Positions 44,337 through 52,901 are shown, counted from the stretch's first letter. The stretch is 64,000 nt of DNA from Nocardia sp. BSTN01 (GCF_015354405.1 NZ_JADKYP010000009.1:1-64000), one strand, 5' to 3'. Made by a program: numbers and translations. Notes: generated from the letters alone by a model not told the origin.

Positions 44337-44930
44337 TCACCCCGCGACGGGAATGGCACGCTCCACGATCGTGCGCACCAGTTCCGCGGCCCGCTGCTCG
44401 TCGAAAATGCCGGGAAGAGTGAGCCGTTCGAGAATGAGCCAGTTCAAGGCGAGGTACAGCAGCACCACGGCGTCCTCGTCGCCGGGCAGCTGCGACTCCC
44501 GGAAGTTGGCGATGTTGAAGTCCAGGTCCGCGCGGACTCGCTCGGTCAGCAGCGCCTGCAGTTCGGGACGGCGGGTGGCCTCCAACCGCAATTCGAGAAT
44601 CGCGAGATAGCCGGTGCGGAAATGGAAGACGCGCTCGACCACCTCGGTCATGAGTTCGGTCATCGTCTCGCGGGTCTGCGGTCCGCGCGATTTCGCCATC
44701 GCTTCCTCGCTCGGGATCAGCCGCTCGTAGTAGCGGTTGCCGACCTGAACGAGCAGCGCGTCCCGGTTGGGGAAGTAGTTCGACGCCGTTCCCGCCGGGA
44801 CCCCTGCCTCCTGATCCACCGCCCGGAAGGTCAGCCCGCGGGCCCCTTCCCGGGCCAGGACCTCGATCGACGCGTCCAGCAGAACCTGCCGGCGTTCCGG
44901 ATTCGTGCGCACCACTTGACACCACTCCAT
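44337..44930 (-). CDS. TetR-family transcriptional regulator
   Basis: A 197-residue regulator with helix-turn-helix at about residues 14-60 (LLDASIEVLAREGARGLTFR, then GTASNYFPNRDAL) and a helical ligand domain. The ATG at 44930 lies inside the left arm of a long inverted repeat, so transcription may be leaderless, or translation may start at a GTG at 44915 or 44912. Convergent with the deaminase gene. No obvious neighbouring target other than itself and the 35-residue membrane protein. Confidence 0.87.
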   Translation of the reverse strand: MEWCQVVRTNPERRQVLLDASIEVLAREGARGLTFRAVDQEAGVPAGTASNYFPNRDALLVQVGNRYYERLIPSEEAMAKSRGPQTRETMTELMTEVVERVFHFRTGYLAILELRLEATRRPELQALLTERVRADLDFNIANFRESQLPGDEDAVVLLYLALNWLILERLTLPGIFDEQRAAELVRTIVERAIPVAG

Positions 44931-44977
44931 CTGTAGTACTACGGTTCAAAACACTTCGATCAGAGTACTACAAATGG
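44927..44977. promoter_or_regulatory. TetR operator-like inverted repeat
   Basis: CCATCTGTAGTACT (44927-44940) and AGTACTACAAATGG (44964-44977) are inverted copies (13 of 14 pairs) 23 bp apart. Each contains the TAGTACTA-type palindrome typical of TetR sites. The left arm covers the start codon of the adjacent tetR gene, pointing to autorepression. Confidence 0.65.
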
Positions 44978-45050
44978 ATCGGTTAAGATTCGCGCGTACG
45001 GGCGGCCACACTGGAGAGCCTCCGGCACGGTCAGCGCGCGGAGGCGCGAT

Positions 45051-45158
45051 CTAGCCGTGACCGGAATCGTCGGTCAGCAGGCGCTGGACGACGTATCCGA
45101 GGAACCATAGCGACAGCGCGATGGCGAGATAGAAGATGATTTCGATCGCGAGCACCAT
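45051..45158 (-). CDS. 35-residue single-span membrane protein
   Basis: A very short gene: ATG at 45158, preceded by AAAAGGGG at a good distance, and TAG ending at 45051. The product begins MVLAIEIIFYLAIALSLWFL, forms one transmembrane helix (about residues 4-26) and ends in a short charged tail with LTDDSGHG. It does not resemble KdpF or other small proteins I can name. Codon use is normal for the genome. It lies upstream of the tetR operator on the same strand. Confidence 0.6.
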   Translation of the reverse strand: MVLAIEIIFYLAIALSLWFLGYVVQRLLTDDSGHG

Positions 45159-45468
45159 CGAGGAACCCCTTTTCGCAGTGTGGATGAAGAAATCGCTTGC
45201 ACAACAGAGGTTTCGCACCTCTCGATATCGGCCCGCCCGGTAACGCGATCAGCATGTACGGCAACCGTTTTCCGCACGGCGCCGCAGCCCCGATCACCGC
45301 GGGCGGACCGGGACCACCGAGGGGACGCGCCGATTCGTCACTTCGAACATGTTCTCCCCCAATACCGAAACCCCTCCAGCGGACGACCGTGGCGCTCACG
45401 CACGACGGCTGCGAATCGAGGGTACAAGGCGAGAGCCGCCGTGTACCAATGTGATTCGGGTGAGGTGA
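45159..45468. other. 310-bp intergenic region
   Basis: No convincing gene on either strand. A small hairpin is present at 45206-45222 (AGAGGT, 5-nt loop, ACCTCT). The AT-richer stretch 45170-45260 is probably the promoter of the 35-residue membrane protein gene. Confidence 0.45.
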
Positions 45469-45813
45469 TCAACGACTCGGTCCGATCACCGCTTCCGACG
45501 CCGTTCCGAGCTCGGACAATTGCCCGATCGCCCGCCCTGCCGCGACGCGCTCGTCCATGCCCTCCCGGAGGACCGCGACCAAGGTGGCATCGAGGACGTC
45601 ATTGATTTCTGCCAGCCCGGTCAGGGTGCCGAACAGTGCCGCCTCGGGTTGTAAGCGCTGAGTCACCGCACACGCCTCGTCGATACTGGCCGCCTCGCCG
45701 GGCAGCGAAGCCAGGCGTGGACCCGCATGGTGGCCGGGCGCGGCACGACACCAGCGGGCCGCCCGGAGATCCGGCCGCCACTCGAGCCTGCGAGGCAGCC
45801 CAACTACGACCCA
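45469..45813 (-). other. open frame without a good start, possible gene remnant
   Basis: The frame is open for 114 codons and protein-like in its last 80, for example LASLPGEAASIDEACAVTQR and INDVLDATLVAVLREG. There is no ATG; the only usable start is GTG at 45666, without a ribosome site. It may be a 5'-truncated gene. The family is not recognised. It ends upstream of the duplicated promoter of the MFS gene. Confidence 0.35.
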
Positions 45814-45817
45814 TCAG

Positions 45818-45860
45818 TGATTGCACGGTTGCTTGATAAGCACACTAGGTGCATAGTTTG
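45818..45860 (+). promoter_or_regulatory. duplicated 43-bp promoter/operator, copy in front of the MFS gene
   Basis: This block is identical at 39 of 43 positions to 49234-49276 beside marR. It contains TTGCTT, a 17-bp spacer and CATAGT, fitting a sigma-70-type promoter. The dyad TGCTTGATAAGCA overlaps the -35 element, as expected for a MarR site. The MFS start codon lies 41 bp downstream. Confidence 0.7.
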
Positions 45861-45901
45861 AGGATCCGTTCCACTCTCCGTTCGAAAACGACGAGGTTAC
45901 G

Positions 45902-47605
45902 ATGACTCTTCCCCTCTCGACCGCCGACTCCTCCCCGCCGGACGCACGTCGCTGGATTGCCTTCGCCGTAGTGCTCGCCGCCGGATTCATGGATCTACTC
46001 GACGTCACGATCGTCAACGTGGCGCTACCGAGCCTGCAGACCGATCTGAAGGCCGAGTATTCGCAGCTGGCCTGGATCGTCGCGGCATACGTGGTGTCTT
46101 TCGCAGCCGTGCTGATCACCGGCGGGCGTCTTGGCGATATCTACGGGCGCAAACGCATCTTCCTGGTCGGTATGGTCGGCTTCACGCTGGCCTCGCTCGC
46201 CTGCGGCATCAGCACCAGCCCCTCGATGCTCATCGGATCGCGGTTCGTCCAAGGCGTATTCGCCGCCCTGATGGTGCCTCAGATTCTGGCCACCATTCGG
46301 GTCACGTTCCCGAAAGATGAACGCGGCAAGGCGATCGCACTGTACGGCGGAGTCTCCGGATCGGCCTCCGCGGTCGGCCTGTCACTGGGCGGCCTGCTGG
46401 TCCAGGCCGATCTGTTCGGCCTGAGCTGGCGTCCGATCTTCCTCGTCAACGTTCCGGTCGGCGTCATCGCGCTGGTCGCGGCGGCCGCGGTGATGCGGGA
46501 TTCGCGTTCAGCGGCCGCACCTCGGCTGGACGTCCTCGGCATGGTGCTCGCGATCACGGCCGTGCTGCTGCTCGTCTACCCGCTCACCGAAGGGCGGCGA
46601 CTGCACTGGCCTGCTTGGACATTCGCGATGATGGCGGCGGCGGCAGTGGTCTTCGTGGCCTTCATCGCCTACGAACGGTGGCGCACCCGCACGTCCGGCT
46701 CGCCGCTGATCGACCTCGCACTCTTCCGCTCGCGCCCGTTCACCGTCGGGCTCGTCGCCTGGATGCTGTTCTGGATCGGCTTCGGCGGCTTCTTCCTCGT
46801 GTGGACGCTGTTCATGCAGGAGGGCCTGGGCTGGACGCCCATGCGGGCCGGACTGACCGCGGTGTTCTTCGCCGTCGGCGCCGGTATGGGAGCGGGACTC
46901 TCGGCCAACACGCTGGCACCGAAATTCGGCAGACGCGTGCTCGTCGCCGGTGGCCTGGTCACCATTACGGGGCTTTACCTCTACAGCGTGATGACGGCGC
47001 ACTACGAAGGCGCGTTCGCCTCGTGGCAGATGATTTTCCCGCTCGTCGTCACCGGCCTGGGGTTCGGAGCGGTGCTGGCGCCCACCATCGACCTGCTGCT
47101 CGGTCAAGTGCCCGCGCACGAGGCGGGCAGCGCGTCGGGAGTACTCAGCGCCGCACAGCAATTGGGCTTGGCACTCGGGGTCGCATTGGTCGGCGTCGTA
47201 TTCTTCACCCAGTTGGACCACGATTCGGCGCGCGGAACCGACGCGGTGACTCCCCAGGCTCGAGCCGAGCTGGCCGCACAGGGATTACCCGAGTCCGCGC
47301 AGGACACCATCCTGGCGAATTTCCGGGCGTGCGTTACGGACCGGTCGGCGCAGGTAGATCCGACCGCGGTACCGGAGAGCTGCCGCGTCGCCCCGGCTAA
47401 GGTCACTCCGGCTGTGGCACAGACGCTTTCGGACGCGGGCAAGCGAGCCAACACGGTGAATTTCGCCCATACCTTCGCCTACACGCTGTGGTTCGGAGTG
47501 GCGCTCATGGTGCTGGTGAGTATCGGCTTCCTCGCGCTGCCCAAGGATGCCCGCACGGAACACCACGAACTCGACGAGCCGGACGACGAACTGGTCCGAG
47601 TGTGA
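45902..47605 (+). CDS. DHA2-family (EmrB/QacA-like) MFS drug exporter
   Basis: A 567-residue proton-driven exporter with 14 predicted membrane helices. Family motifs: motif C-like and motif A regions, with LDVTIVNVALPSL in helix 1 and GGRLGDIYGRKR in the first cytosolic loop. A long loop between helices 13 and 14 carries two cysteines. It is alone on its transcript, under a promoter/operator that is duplicated beside a marR gene 3.4 kb away, so it is probably MarR-regulated. Remnants of aromatic polyketide genes nearby suggest that it once exported such a product. Confidence 0.9.
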   Translation: MTLPLSTADSSPPDARRWIAFAVVLAAGFMDLLDVTIVNVALPSLQTDLKAEYSQLAWIVAAYVVSFAAVLITGGRLGDIYGRKRIFLVGMVGFTLASLACGISTSPSMLIGSRFVQGVFAALMVPQILATIRVTFPKDERGKAIALYGGVSGSASAVGLSLGGLLVQADLFGLSWRPIFLVNVPVGVIALVAAAAVMRDSRSAAAPRLDVLGMVLAITAVLLLVYPLTEGRRLHWPAWTFAMMAAAAVVFVAFIAYERWRTRTSGSPLIDLALFRSRPFTVGLVAWMLFWIGFGGFFLVWTLFMQEGLGWTPMRAGLTAVFFAVGAGMGAGLSANTLAPKFGRRVLVAGGLVTITGLYLYSVMTAHYEGAFASWQMIFPLVVTGLGFGAVLAPTIDLLLGQVPAHEAGSASGVLSAAQQLGLALGVALVGVVFFTQLDHDSARGTDAVTPQARAELAAQGLPESAQDTILANFRACVTDRSAQVDPTAVPESCRVAPAKVTPAVAQTLSDAGKRANTVNFAHTFAYTLWFGVALMVLVSIGFLALPKDARTEHHELDEPDDELVRV

Positions 47606-47643
47606 TCGCATCGGCCGCCGCGGCGGACCACCGTGATGCCGGG

Positions 47644-48207
47644 ACCCGGCGGCGAGCTCGAAGCCGACCCCGCGCACCGACACGATCCAGTCGCTGGTGG
47701 CGTATCCCGCGATCTCCGCGTAGCTGTGCGCGCCGCGCCGCCGGGCCGACTCCCGCTCCTCCAGAACGAACATCGCCGCAGCCTCACCGAGCACGAACCC
47801 GTTGCGCGTCGCGTCGAACGGGCGGGAGGCGCGATGGGGATCCCCGTAGCGCGGGGTTGTCACCTTGATCGCGTCGAAGCACGCCATCGTGATCGGTGAG
47901 ATCGGCGCATCGGAGGAGCCGGCCACCATGACGTCGACGGAGCCTTCCGGGGTCAGTTCCACGGCATAACCGACGGAGTCGATTCCCGAGGTGCACCCCG
48001 TCGACACCACCGCGCATTGTCCCTGTGCACCGACCGTCGTGCGACCTCGGCAGCGAAAGAACTCGGCACCAGATAGCTGTAGAGGTTCGGCACGGCATAG
48101 CGGTGGTCGACGAGGTGGAGCGGGCCGCCGTCGCTGACCACCCGGTACTCCGTGTCGAGACCCATGGTGGCGCCGACCGCGGTGCTCATGGTGACGCCGA
48201 GCCGGAA
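47644..48207 (-). pseudogene. ketosynthase (KS-alpha) fragment of a type II PKS, fused to a winged-helix tail
   Basis: From 48207 one frame reads YRVVSDGGPLHLVDHRYAVP and PSSFAAEVAR, then near 48043 a lost base moves homology to another frame: VVSTGCTSGIDSVGYAVEL (active-site Cys), DAPISPITMACFDAIK, RPFDATRNGFVLGEAAAMF and HSYAEIAGYAT. This is the middle of a type II PKS KS-alpha; about 120 N-terminal residues and the C-terminal part with both active-site histidines are gone. Directly after AGYAT, SDWIVSVRGVGFELAAG (47644-47694) looks like the end of a response-regulator winged helix, a chance junction from deletion. Confidence 0.75.
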
Positions 48208-48241
48208 GGGTCGTGGCCGTCCGGTTCGATTCCGCCGCCGA

Positions 48242-48442
48242 CCAGGCTTGTTCGATCCGCTCGCCACCGTCCGCCGACACGAAGTCCCGCAGATGAAAGT
48301 AGAGCCCCCGGTAATAGAACAGCTGACGGCGGCGAGTGCCCATCAGAGGCTGCATCTCGGACCGGTCGAATTCCGCGAACACGTCGGCAACGGCGGAACT
48401 CGATGTCGGATCCACTTTCGCCACGATCAGTGTGCTGTGCAT
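48242..48442 (-). pseudogene. 5' remnant of a TcmI-type polyketide cyclase gene
   Basis: ATG at 48442 has a strong ribosome site (AGAAGGAGA). The first 67 codons encode MHSTLIVAKVDP, EFDRSEMQPLMGTRRRQLF and YYRGLYFHLRDF, characteristic of small TcmI-type aromatic polyketide cyclases of about 108 residues. After RIEQAW homology stops, and the DNA passes into ketosynthase sequence. The order cyclase then KS-alpha is as in type II polyketide clusters. Confidence 0.72.
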
Positions 48443-48705
48443 TGACAATCTCCTTCTTCCCGCCCCCACCCATGCGAAAATGCCTGCAATGCAGCCTGAT
48501 TCGGCCCGAGGGGATTCTGCGACAAAGAATCTGCGAATTCGCATGTCAATCATGATCGAGCGGATACCGGTATTGGGGCGCCACCGGTCAGAGGTGCGTA
48601 AATTCTCTCTTGCCAGCACCGGTGCCGCATCGCCGCCGGAACAGCGAGCTGGACCAGCGCCGGACGGACCACCGGCCGGGCGACGGCATCCGCGCGGGAC
48701 GCGAA

Positions 48706-49200
48706 TCAGCAGGTCGGCCCCATACCGCGGCTGAGGCCGGGATGCACCCCCGGGGCGAGGCCGGCGCCGGCGACCACCTTGTCCAGCAGCTCGTGTAGGA
48801 CGGCTTGCTCGTGGGGTTCCAGCGGCTCTTGGATGCTGTCGTCCAGTTCGCGAACGATCGGCTCGACCCGTAACAGCATCTCCTGCCCGGCGGGCAGCAG
48901 ATGCACAGCATGCGCGCGCCGGTCGGCAGGGTGGCGACGCCGCTCCACGAAACCGCGCTTCTCCAGATCGTCCACGAGTCCGACCATCACGTTGCGATGA
49001 ATTCGCAGCGTGTCGCACAGCTGCTGTTGCGACTGACCGTCGTTTGCCTGCAACAGCTTCAAGGTGCTGAAGTGGCGCGGGCCGATTCCCAACGGCGCCA
49101 GCGCGTCGCCGAACCGATACGCGATGTGAAAGCCCAGCTGTCCGATCAAGAAGGAAGTCCGCTCGGACAGCGGGGGAAACGACGTATCACCCTCGGTCAC
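48706..49200 (-). CDS. MarR-family transcriptional regulator
   Basis: A 164-residue winged-helix regulator. The DNA-binding core is at about 48-105 (FSTLKLLQANDGQSQQQLCD, then RNVMVGLVDDLEKRGFVERR with wing HPADRRAHAVHL). Its start is 34 bp from the duplicated promoter/operator copy 2, which it shares with the divergent SnoaL-like gene; copy 1 stands before the MFS exporter. A regulator of exporter and tailoring enzyme is the natural reading. The ligand is unknown, possibly an aromatic compound. Confidence 0.9.
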   Translation of the reverse strand: MTEGDTSFPPLSERTSFLIGQLGFHIAYRFGDALAPLGIGPRHFSTLKLLQANDGQSQQQLCDTLRIHRNVMVGLVDDLEKRGFVERRRHPADRRAHAVHLLPAGQEMLLRVEPIVRELDDSIQEPLEPHEQAVLHELLDKVVAGAGLAPGVHPGLSRGMGPTC

Positions 49201-49233
49201 GATCCCAGCATACCCCCGAGTGGGTCCCTTCGG

Positions 49234-49276
49234 TGATTGCCCGGTTGCCTGATAAGCACTTTAGGTGCATAGTTTG
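49234..49276 (+). promoter_or_regulatory. duplicated 43-bp promoter/operator, copy between marR and the SnoaL-like gene
   Basis: This is the second copy of the element at 45818-45860 (39 of 43 identical). TTGCCT and CATAGT are 17 bp apart, and the dyad TGCCTGATAAGCA overlaps the -35 box. It lies between divergent marR and the SnoaL-like gene, whose start is 170 bp away. Confidence 0.7.
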
Positions 49277-49446
49277 CGAGTCGCCGTATGCCGAGCGCGG
49301 ATCGGGCCCGTCACATGCCCGCGACGCGGACGCACGGGTGCGGCGACCGATGTGAGGGGGCAGGACCAGCCGCGCCACGGCACGAGCCGGCGGAGGGTCC
49401 CGTGGGCGAACGTCGTCGCCCCCACCGACCTGCGAGGAGCGATGGA

Positions 49447-49866
49447 GTGACGACGGTTGTCAGCCGGGGCGAGCTGTACGCGGAGGTACAGCAGTTCTAC
49501 GCCGACCAGATGCGGCGACTGGACGATCGAGACTTCACCGCCTTCGCGGAGACCTTCGTAGCAGACGGCGAGCTCGTACATGCCGGCCCACAGCCGCCCG
49601 CCCGCACTCGGGCGGACATAGTCGCGGTTCTCACCGCCGACGCCGAGAGTTGCGCCGGCGATCCGATGCGGTGCCGCCACCGGTTCAACACGATGAGCCT
49701 GCGCCCGCAGGAAGACGGCACCATCGCTTCCACCGCGTACGCCAACGTCTTTCGGAACCGCCCCGGCACCGAGCCGCGGATCGAGATGAGCTGCGTGGTC
49801 CACGACGTGCTCGTCCGCATCGACAGCGAGCTCCGCAACCGGTCCCGGCGAATCGTGCCGGACTGA
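49447..49866 (+). CDS. SnoaL/NTF2-like protein, ActVI-ORFA-type
   Basis: A 139-residue NTF2-fold protein (cone-shaped barrel with a ligand pocket). The start, SRGELYAEVQQFYADQMRRL then FAETFVADGELVHAG, is typical of the small SnoaL-like proteins in aromatic polyketide clusters, which act as cyclases, hydroxylases or dehydratases. GTG at 49447 was chosen because GAGGAG precedes it. Under the MarR-linked promoter. With the KS and TcmI remnants close by, it may be the last intact biosynthetic gene of a lost cluster. Confidence 0.78.
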   Translation: MTTVVSRGELYAEVQQFYADQMRRLDDRDFTAFAETFVADGELVHAGPQPPARTRADIVAVLTADAESCAGDPMRCRHRFNTMSLRPQEDGTIASTAYANVFRNRPGTEPRIEMSCVVHDVLVRIDSELRNRSRRIVPD

Positions 49867-49900
49867 TCGGCCGACCGACTATTCCAGGTCAGGAGAACCT

Positions 49901-50569
49901 ATGGATACCAACGATATGCACGCGCAAGCCCGGCGAAACAGGAGCAGCGGGGCCGTGGGCGACGTCGACTTCACGATGATGTACGCCGCGCACGACGCCT
50001 TTCGGCGCGACTTGCAGCGGATGACCCGCGCTGTCGCCGCCGGGAAGGCGGACGACCCCGCCGTCCGAGCCGGGTGGCAGACCTTCGAGAATCAGCTGGT
50101 CAACCATCACAACGCGGAAGACCAGGCGATCTGGCCGCAGCTGCGCGATCGTGTGCGCGAACCGGGCGAGGCGGCCGTCCTCGATCAGATGGAGGCCGAG
50201 CACGCCCGTATCGATCCACTGCTCGCCGCGATCGATGACGCCCTCGCCCACCACCGGCCCAACCTGGCCGCACTGGTGGACGACGCCGACCGGATACTCC
50301 GTGAACACATGGATCACGAGGAAGACAGCGCCCTTCCGCTGATCGCGCAGCACCTGGGATCGAAAGGCTGGAATCGGTTCCAGAGCTACATTCGCCGCGA
50401 GTACGGGCTGAGTGGGGCCGCCGAATTCCTGCCGTGGATTCTCGACGGCTTGCCGAGCATCGAGCGCGCTGCGGTGCTGCGGCAGTTGCCGGCTCCGGCC
50501 CGGCTTCTGTACCGCCGGGTCTTCGAGCCTCGCTATGCCCGGGCCGGACGCTGGGGCGGCTTCGCCTGA
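49901..50569 (+). CDS. hemerythrin HHE-domain protein
   Basis: A 222-residue protein. A four-helix hemerythrin-like domain (about residues 25-150) carries the di-iron ligands: YAAHDAFRRDL, LVNHHNAEDQAIWP, DQMEAEHARID, and LREHMDHEEDSALP. The C-terminal 70 residues are helical and basic, without assigned function. Possible roles are oxygen, nitric oxide or peroxide sensing or detoxification. It starts 34 bp after the SnoaL-like gene with a good ribosome site (GGAGAACCT), so it is probably in the same transcript. Confidence 0.87.
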   Translation: MDTNDMHAQARRNRSSGAVGDVDFTMMYAAHDAFRRDLQRMTRAVAAGKADDPAVRAGWQTFENQLVNHHNAEDQAIWPQLRDRVREPGEAAVLDQMEAEHARIDPLLAAIDDALAHHRPNLAALVDDADRILREHMDHEEDSALPLIAQHLGSKGWNRFQSYIRREYGLSGAAEFLPWILDGLPSIERAAVLRQLPAPARLLYRRVFEPRYARAGRWGGFA

Positions 50570-50604
50570 CCGGCGAGCAACGAATCCACGATCGCGACGG
50601 GCCC

Positions 50605-50898
50605 CTACGCCGTTTTCATGGCACCGTCACCGACGAACCGAAAGCCGATGCCGCGCACCGTCGTTATCCACTCACCGCCGCCCAATTTCCGGCGCAGTGT
50701 GTTGACGTGGGTATCGAGGGTGCGGCTGGGCCACGAACCGTCCCAAATCTGCTCCATGAGGGCACTGCGGGTGACCATTTGGCGGGGTTTGGAAGCGAGC
50801 ATCACCAGCAGGTCGAACTCTTTCCTGCTGGTCTCGATCGGCCTTCCGTTCAGTGAGACGCGGCACGATGTCGCAACACGATTGATTCCGCTCCGCTT
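50605..50898 (-). pseudogene. winged-helix output domain of a response regulator, receiver missing
   Basis: The frame opens after a TAG at 50899-50901 and encodes only the DNA-binding half of an OmpR-type regulator: RVSLNGRPIETSRKEFDLLV, TRSALMEQIW, TLDTHVNTLRRKLGGG and ITTVRGIGFRFVG, then a stop. No ATG precedes the domain, and no receiver sequence is found upstream in any frame. A 5'-truncated gene is the simplest reading. A similar tail fragment is fused to the ketosynthase remnant at 47644. Confidence 0.72.
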
Positions 50899-51017
50899 CT
50901 ACCCATCCGAGCGGCAGAAACACATTGCGGCACCGCATGACTGCGATATCTACGACATTCGGGTTGTTCACAAATGCGTACCGGTTCCGCCGGCGCATGT
51001 CCTGCTGAACGAAAAAC

Positions 51018-51046
51018 GGTCCCGGAACCAGTGGTTCCGGGACCGC
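51018..51046 (-). terminator. intrinsic terminator of initiator tRNA gene 1
   Basis: A 13-bp perfect stem (CGGTCCCGGAACC and complement) with a 3-nt loop is followed on the minus strand by five T residues, 11 bp after the tRNA 3' end. A near-identical hairpin follows the second tRNA copy. Confidence 0.9.
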
Positions 51047-51056
51047 ACTCCCTAGT

Positions 51057-51130
51057 AGCGGGGACAGGATTTGAACCTGCGACCTCTGGGTTATGAGCCC
51101 AGCGAGCTACCGAGCTGCTCCACCCCGCGT
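51057..51130 (-). tRNA. initiator tRNA-fMet (anticodon CAT), copy 1
   Basis: The minus strand folds into a 74-nt cloverleaf. Acceptor 5' strand is CGCGGGG; the D-arm has AGCTCGGTAGCT, the anticodon loop CTCATAA, and the T-arm GGTTCAAATCC. Initiator hallmarks are present: an unpaired C1.U72 at the top of the acceptor stem and three consecutive G-C pairs at the base of the anticodon stem. CCA is not encoded. The second copy at 53969-54042 has the same sequence. Confidence 0.96.
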
Positions 51131-51197
51131 CGGTATGTCCAACCCTACGCAACCGTCCGGAGAAAACCAAAACGCCTGGTGGCGGCGTATGGATCGC

Positions 51198-52901
51198 TCA
51201 TTCCGCGGCGAATTCGGCGAGTCCCGCCGAGACCGCTTCCGGTCGGCCGCCGTTCTGCGTGGCCGCGGCGGTGAGTACGTCGATGTGGTTGTAGCCGGGC
51301 AGTTCGGTGACCCGGTCGCGCGGATTGCCGGAATCGGCGACCGGGATGCCGCCGCTGCCGCGGAAGGTGCGGATCGGGTTGCGGTTCACCCCGTCCAGAT
51401 GAATGTGGTTGTGCGCGAACGACGGTGCCGAGGTCTGTTGCAGGTCGACCGCGAGCCGGCTCGGAAAATACCATTCGGTGAAGTCGAGGGGCGGCTCGCA
51501 GAGGCTGCGGGCCAGTTCGTGAATGGAGCTCACCTCGTTGTCCGGACCGGTGTAGGGCGCGGCTTCGGGGGACGTCAACGCCGCGACGTCGTCGTAGTCC
51601 GCCCAGCGATAGACCGTATTCGGGTCGTAGACCGTGGGAGACGCCTTCGGGGCGTCGCCGAACATCCGCAGCGCCAGGGGGCTGCGTGCCACCGCGTCGG
51701 GAACCGGAAAGGTCTTGGGTCCCACGGGTCCGCCGGTGACGAATCCGAGGCTGGCCTGCAGGAAACCCAACGGCTGCGAATTGTCGTCGAGGATCGCGCC
51801 GAGGACCGCGTCGTTGGTCGCGGTCAGCTTGCGCACGTCCGGATTCCCGGTGGCGAACATCGCCGCGTTCTGTGACAGCAGGGTCCGCAACGTCCAGGTG
51901 ATGTTCGGATTGTCGGGCAGGCGATCGACCAGATCGTTCACGCCGTCGGGGCGCAGCCGCGCCGCGAGTCCGGCCAGCGCGAGCAGGTTGGTGGTTTCCG
52001 GGTTGATGACGGCGGGCAGTCGCAGGACCGGAAGCGTCGTATCCAGTTGCCACGAAACGGATTCCACCGGCGCGGCGACAGCGGGCGGCAGGTCGGGCAA
52101 CTCGACACCGCGCAGGCTCAGGCCCGCCGCGATGGTGGTGTCGAGCGCGAAATAACCGGAGCACTGGTTGTATCCCGCGTCGTCGGTGGTGGCCGGGTTG
52201 CCGTCGACATCCCACTCCGCGAAATATCCGGTGATGAACCCGCCCAGCGAATGTCCGCCACACAGCACCTTCTGCTGGCGCACTCGCTGATCCGGGAATT
52301 CGGCGCGCAGTACGTCGTATTCGTCGCGCAGCGTCTGCGCGAGCCCCTGATCGCGCAACCATGCCGTCTCCGCGCCGTCGGCGAATCCCGCGAATCGCCG
52401 GCCGTCCACCTCGGCGTCGTGGAAGTAGTAGTCCGTCGCGGTGTCGAAGGAACCGGTCCGCAGCGCGGCCTGGACGCCGGTGTGGTCCTCGAGGCAGTTC
52501 GAGCGCCGGTCCAGAGCCCAGAACTCGATGTGCCGTCCGCCGGCGGCAGCCTGGGCGACGGTATTGCGGGCCACGCTGTCGAAGGCGCCGGCTCCCTCGA
52601 AGATGCCGGGTTGCGCCACCAGTACGCGGTCGGCATCGGCGGCGTCCGCCGGCCCGTCGGCCGAGCGCCACCGCAGATAGGACAGGGTGTCGCAGGCCGC
52701 TGGATGCGGCGGGCTGTCCGGCGGCAGCGGCGCCGCGAGGGTGACCACCGACGAGACGACGGAGCTCACCGGCGACGAGGTCGAATAGACCGATTCCCAG
52801 CGCCCCGGCGGCTCGGCACGCGCGGCCGTCACCGAGGAGACACTCGCGACGGCCACCAGCGCAACCGTCCACGCGGACAAGCTGTTTCGCCGAAACCGCA
52901 T
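51198..52901 (-). CDS. secreted alpha/beta-hydrolase
   Basis: A 567-residue exported protein. A signal peptide ends near TAARAEPP (about residue 30). The alpha/beta-hydrolase core has the nucleophile elbow GGHSLGGF near residue 210. The probable catalytic His is in the late segment HNHIHLDG or PGYNHIDVL. Length and cysteines suggest a large lid. ATG at 52901 was chosen because the signal peptide begins there, with an AAGGA box upstream. It may be a lipase or esterase; the substrate is not identifiable. It lies between the two initiator tRNA genes. Confidence 0.8.
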   Translation of the reverse strand: MRFRRNSLSAWTVALVAVASVSSVTAARAEPPGRWESVYSTSSPVSSVVSSVVTLAAPLPPDSPPHPAACDTLSYLRWRSADGPADAADADRVLVAQPGIFEGAGAFDSVARNTVAQAAAGGRHIEFWALDRRSNCLEDHTGVQAALRTGSFDTATDYYFHDAEVDGRRFAGFADGAETAWLRDQGLAQTLRDEYDVLRAEFPDQRVRQQKVLCGGHSLGGFITGYFAEWDVDGNPATTDDAGYNQCSGYFALDTTIAAGLSLRGVELPDLPPAVAAPVESVSWQLDTTLPVLRLPAVINPETTNLLALAGLAARLRPDGVNDLVDRLPDNPNITWTLRTLLSQNAAMFATGNPDVRKLTATNDAVLGAILDDNSQPLGFLQASLGFVTGGPVGPKTFPVPDAVARSPLALRMFGDAPKASPTVYDPNTVYRWADYDDVAALTSPEAAPYTGPDNEVSSIHELARSLCEPPLDFTEWYFPSRLAVDLQQTSAPSFAHNHIHLDGVNRNPIRTFRGSGGIPVADSGNPRDRVTELPGYNHIDVLTAAATQNGGRPEAVSAGLAEFAAE

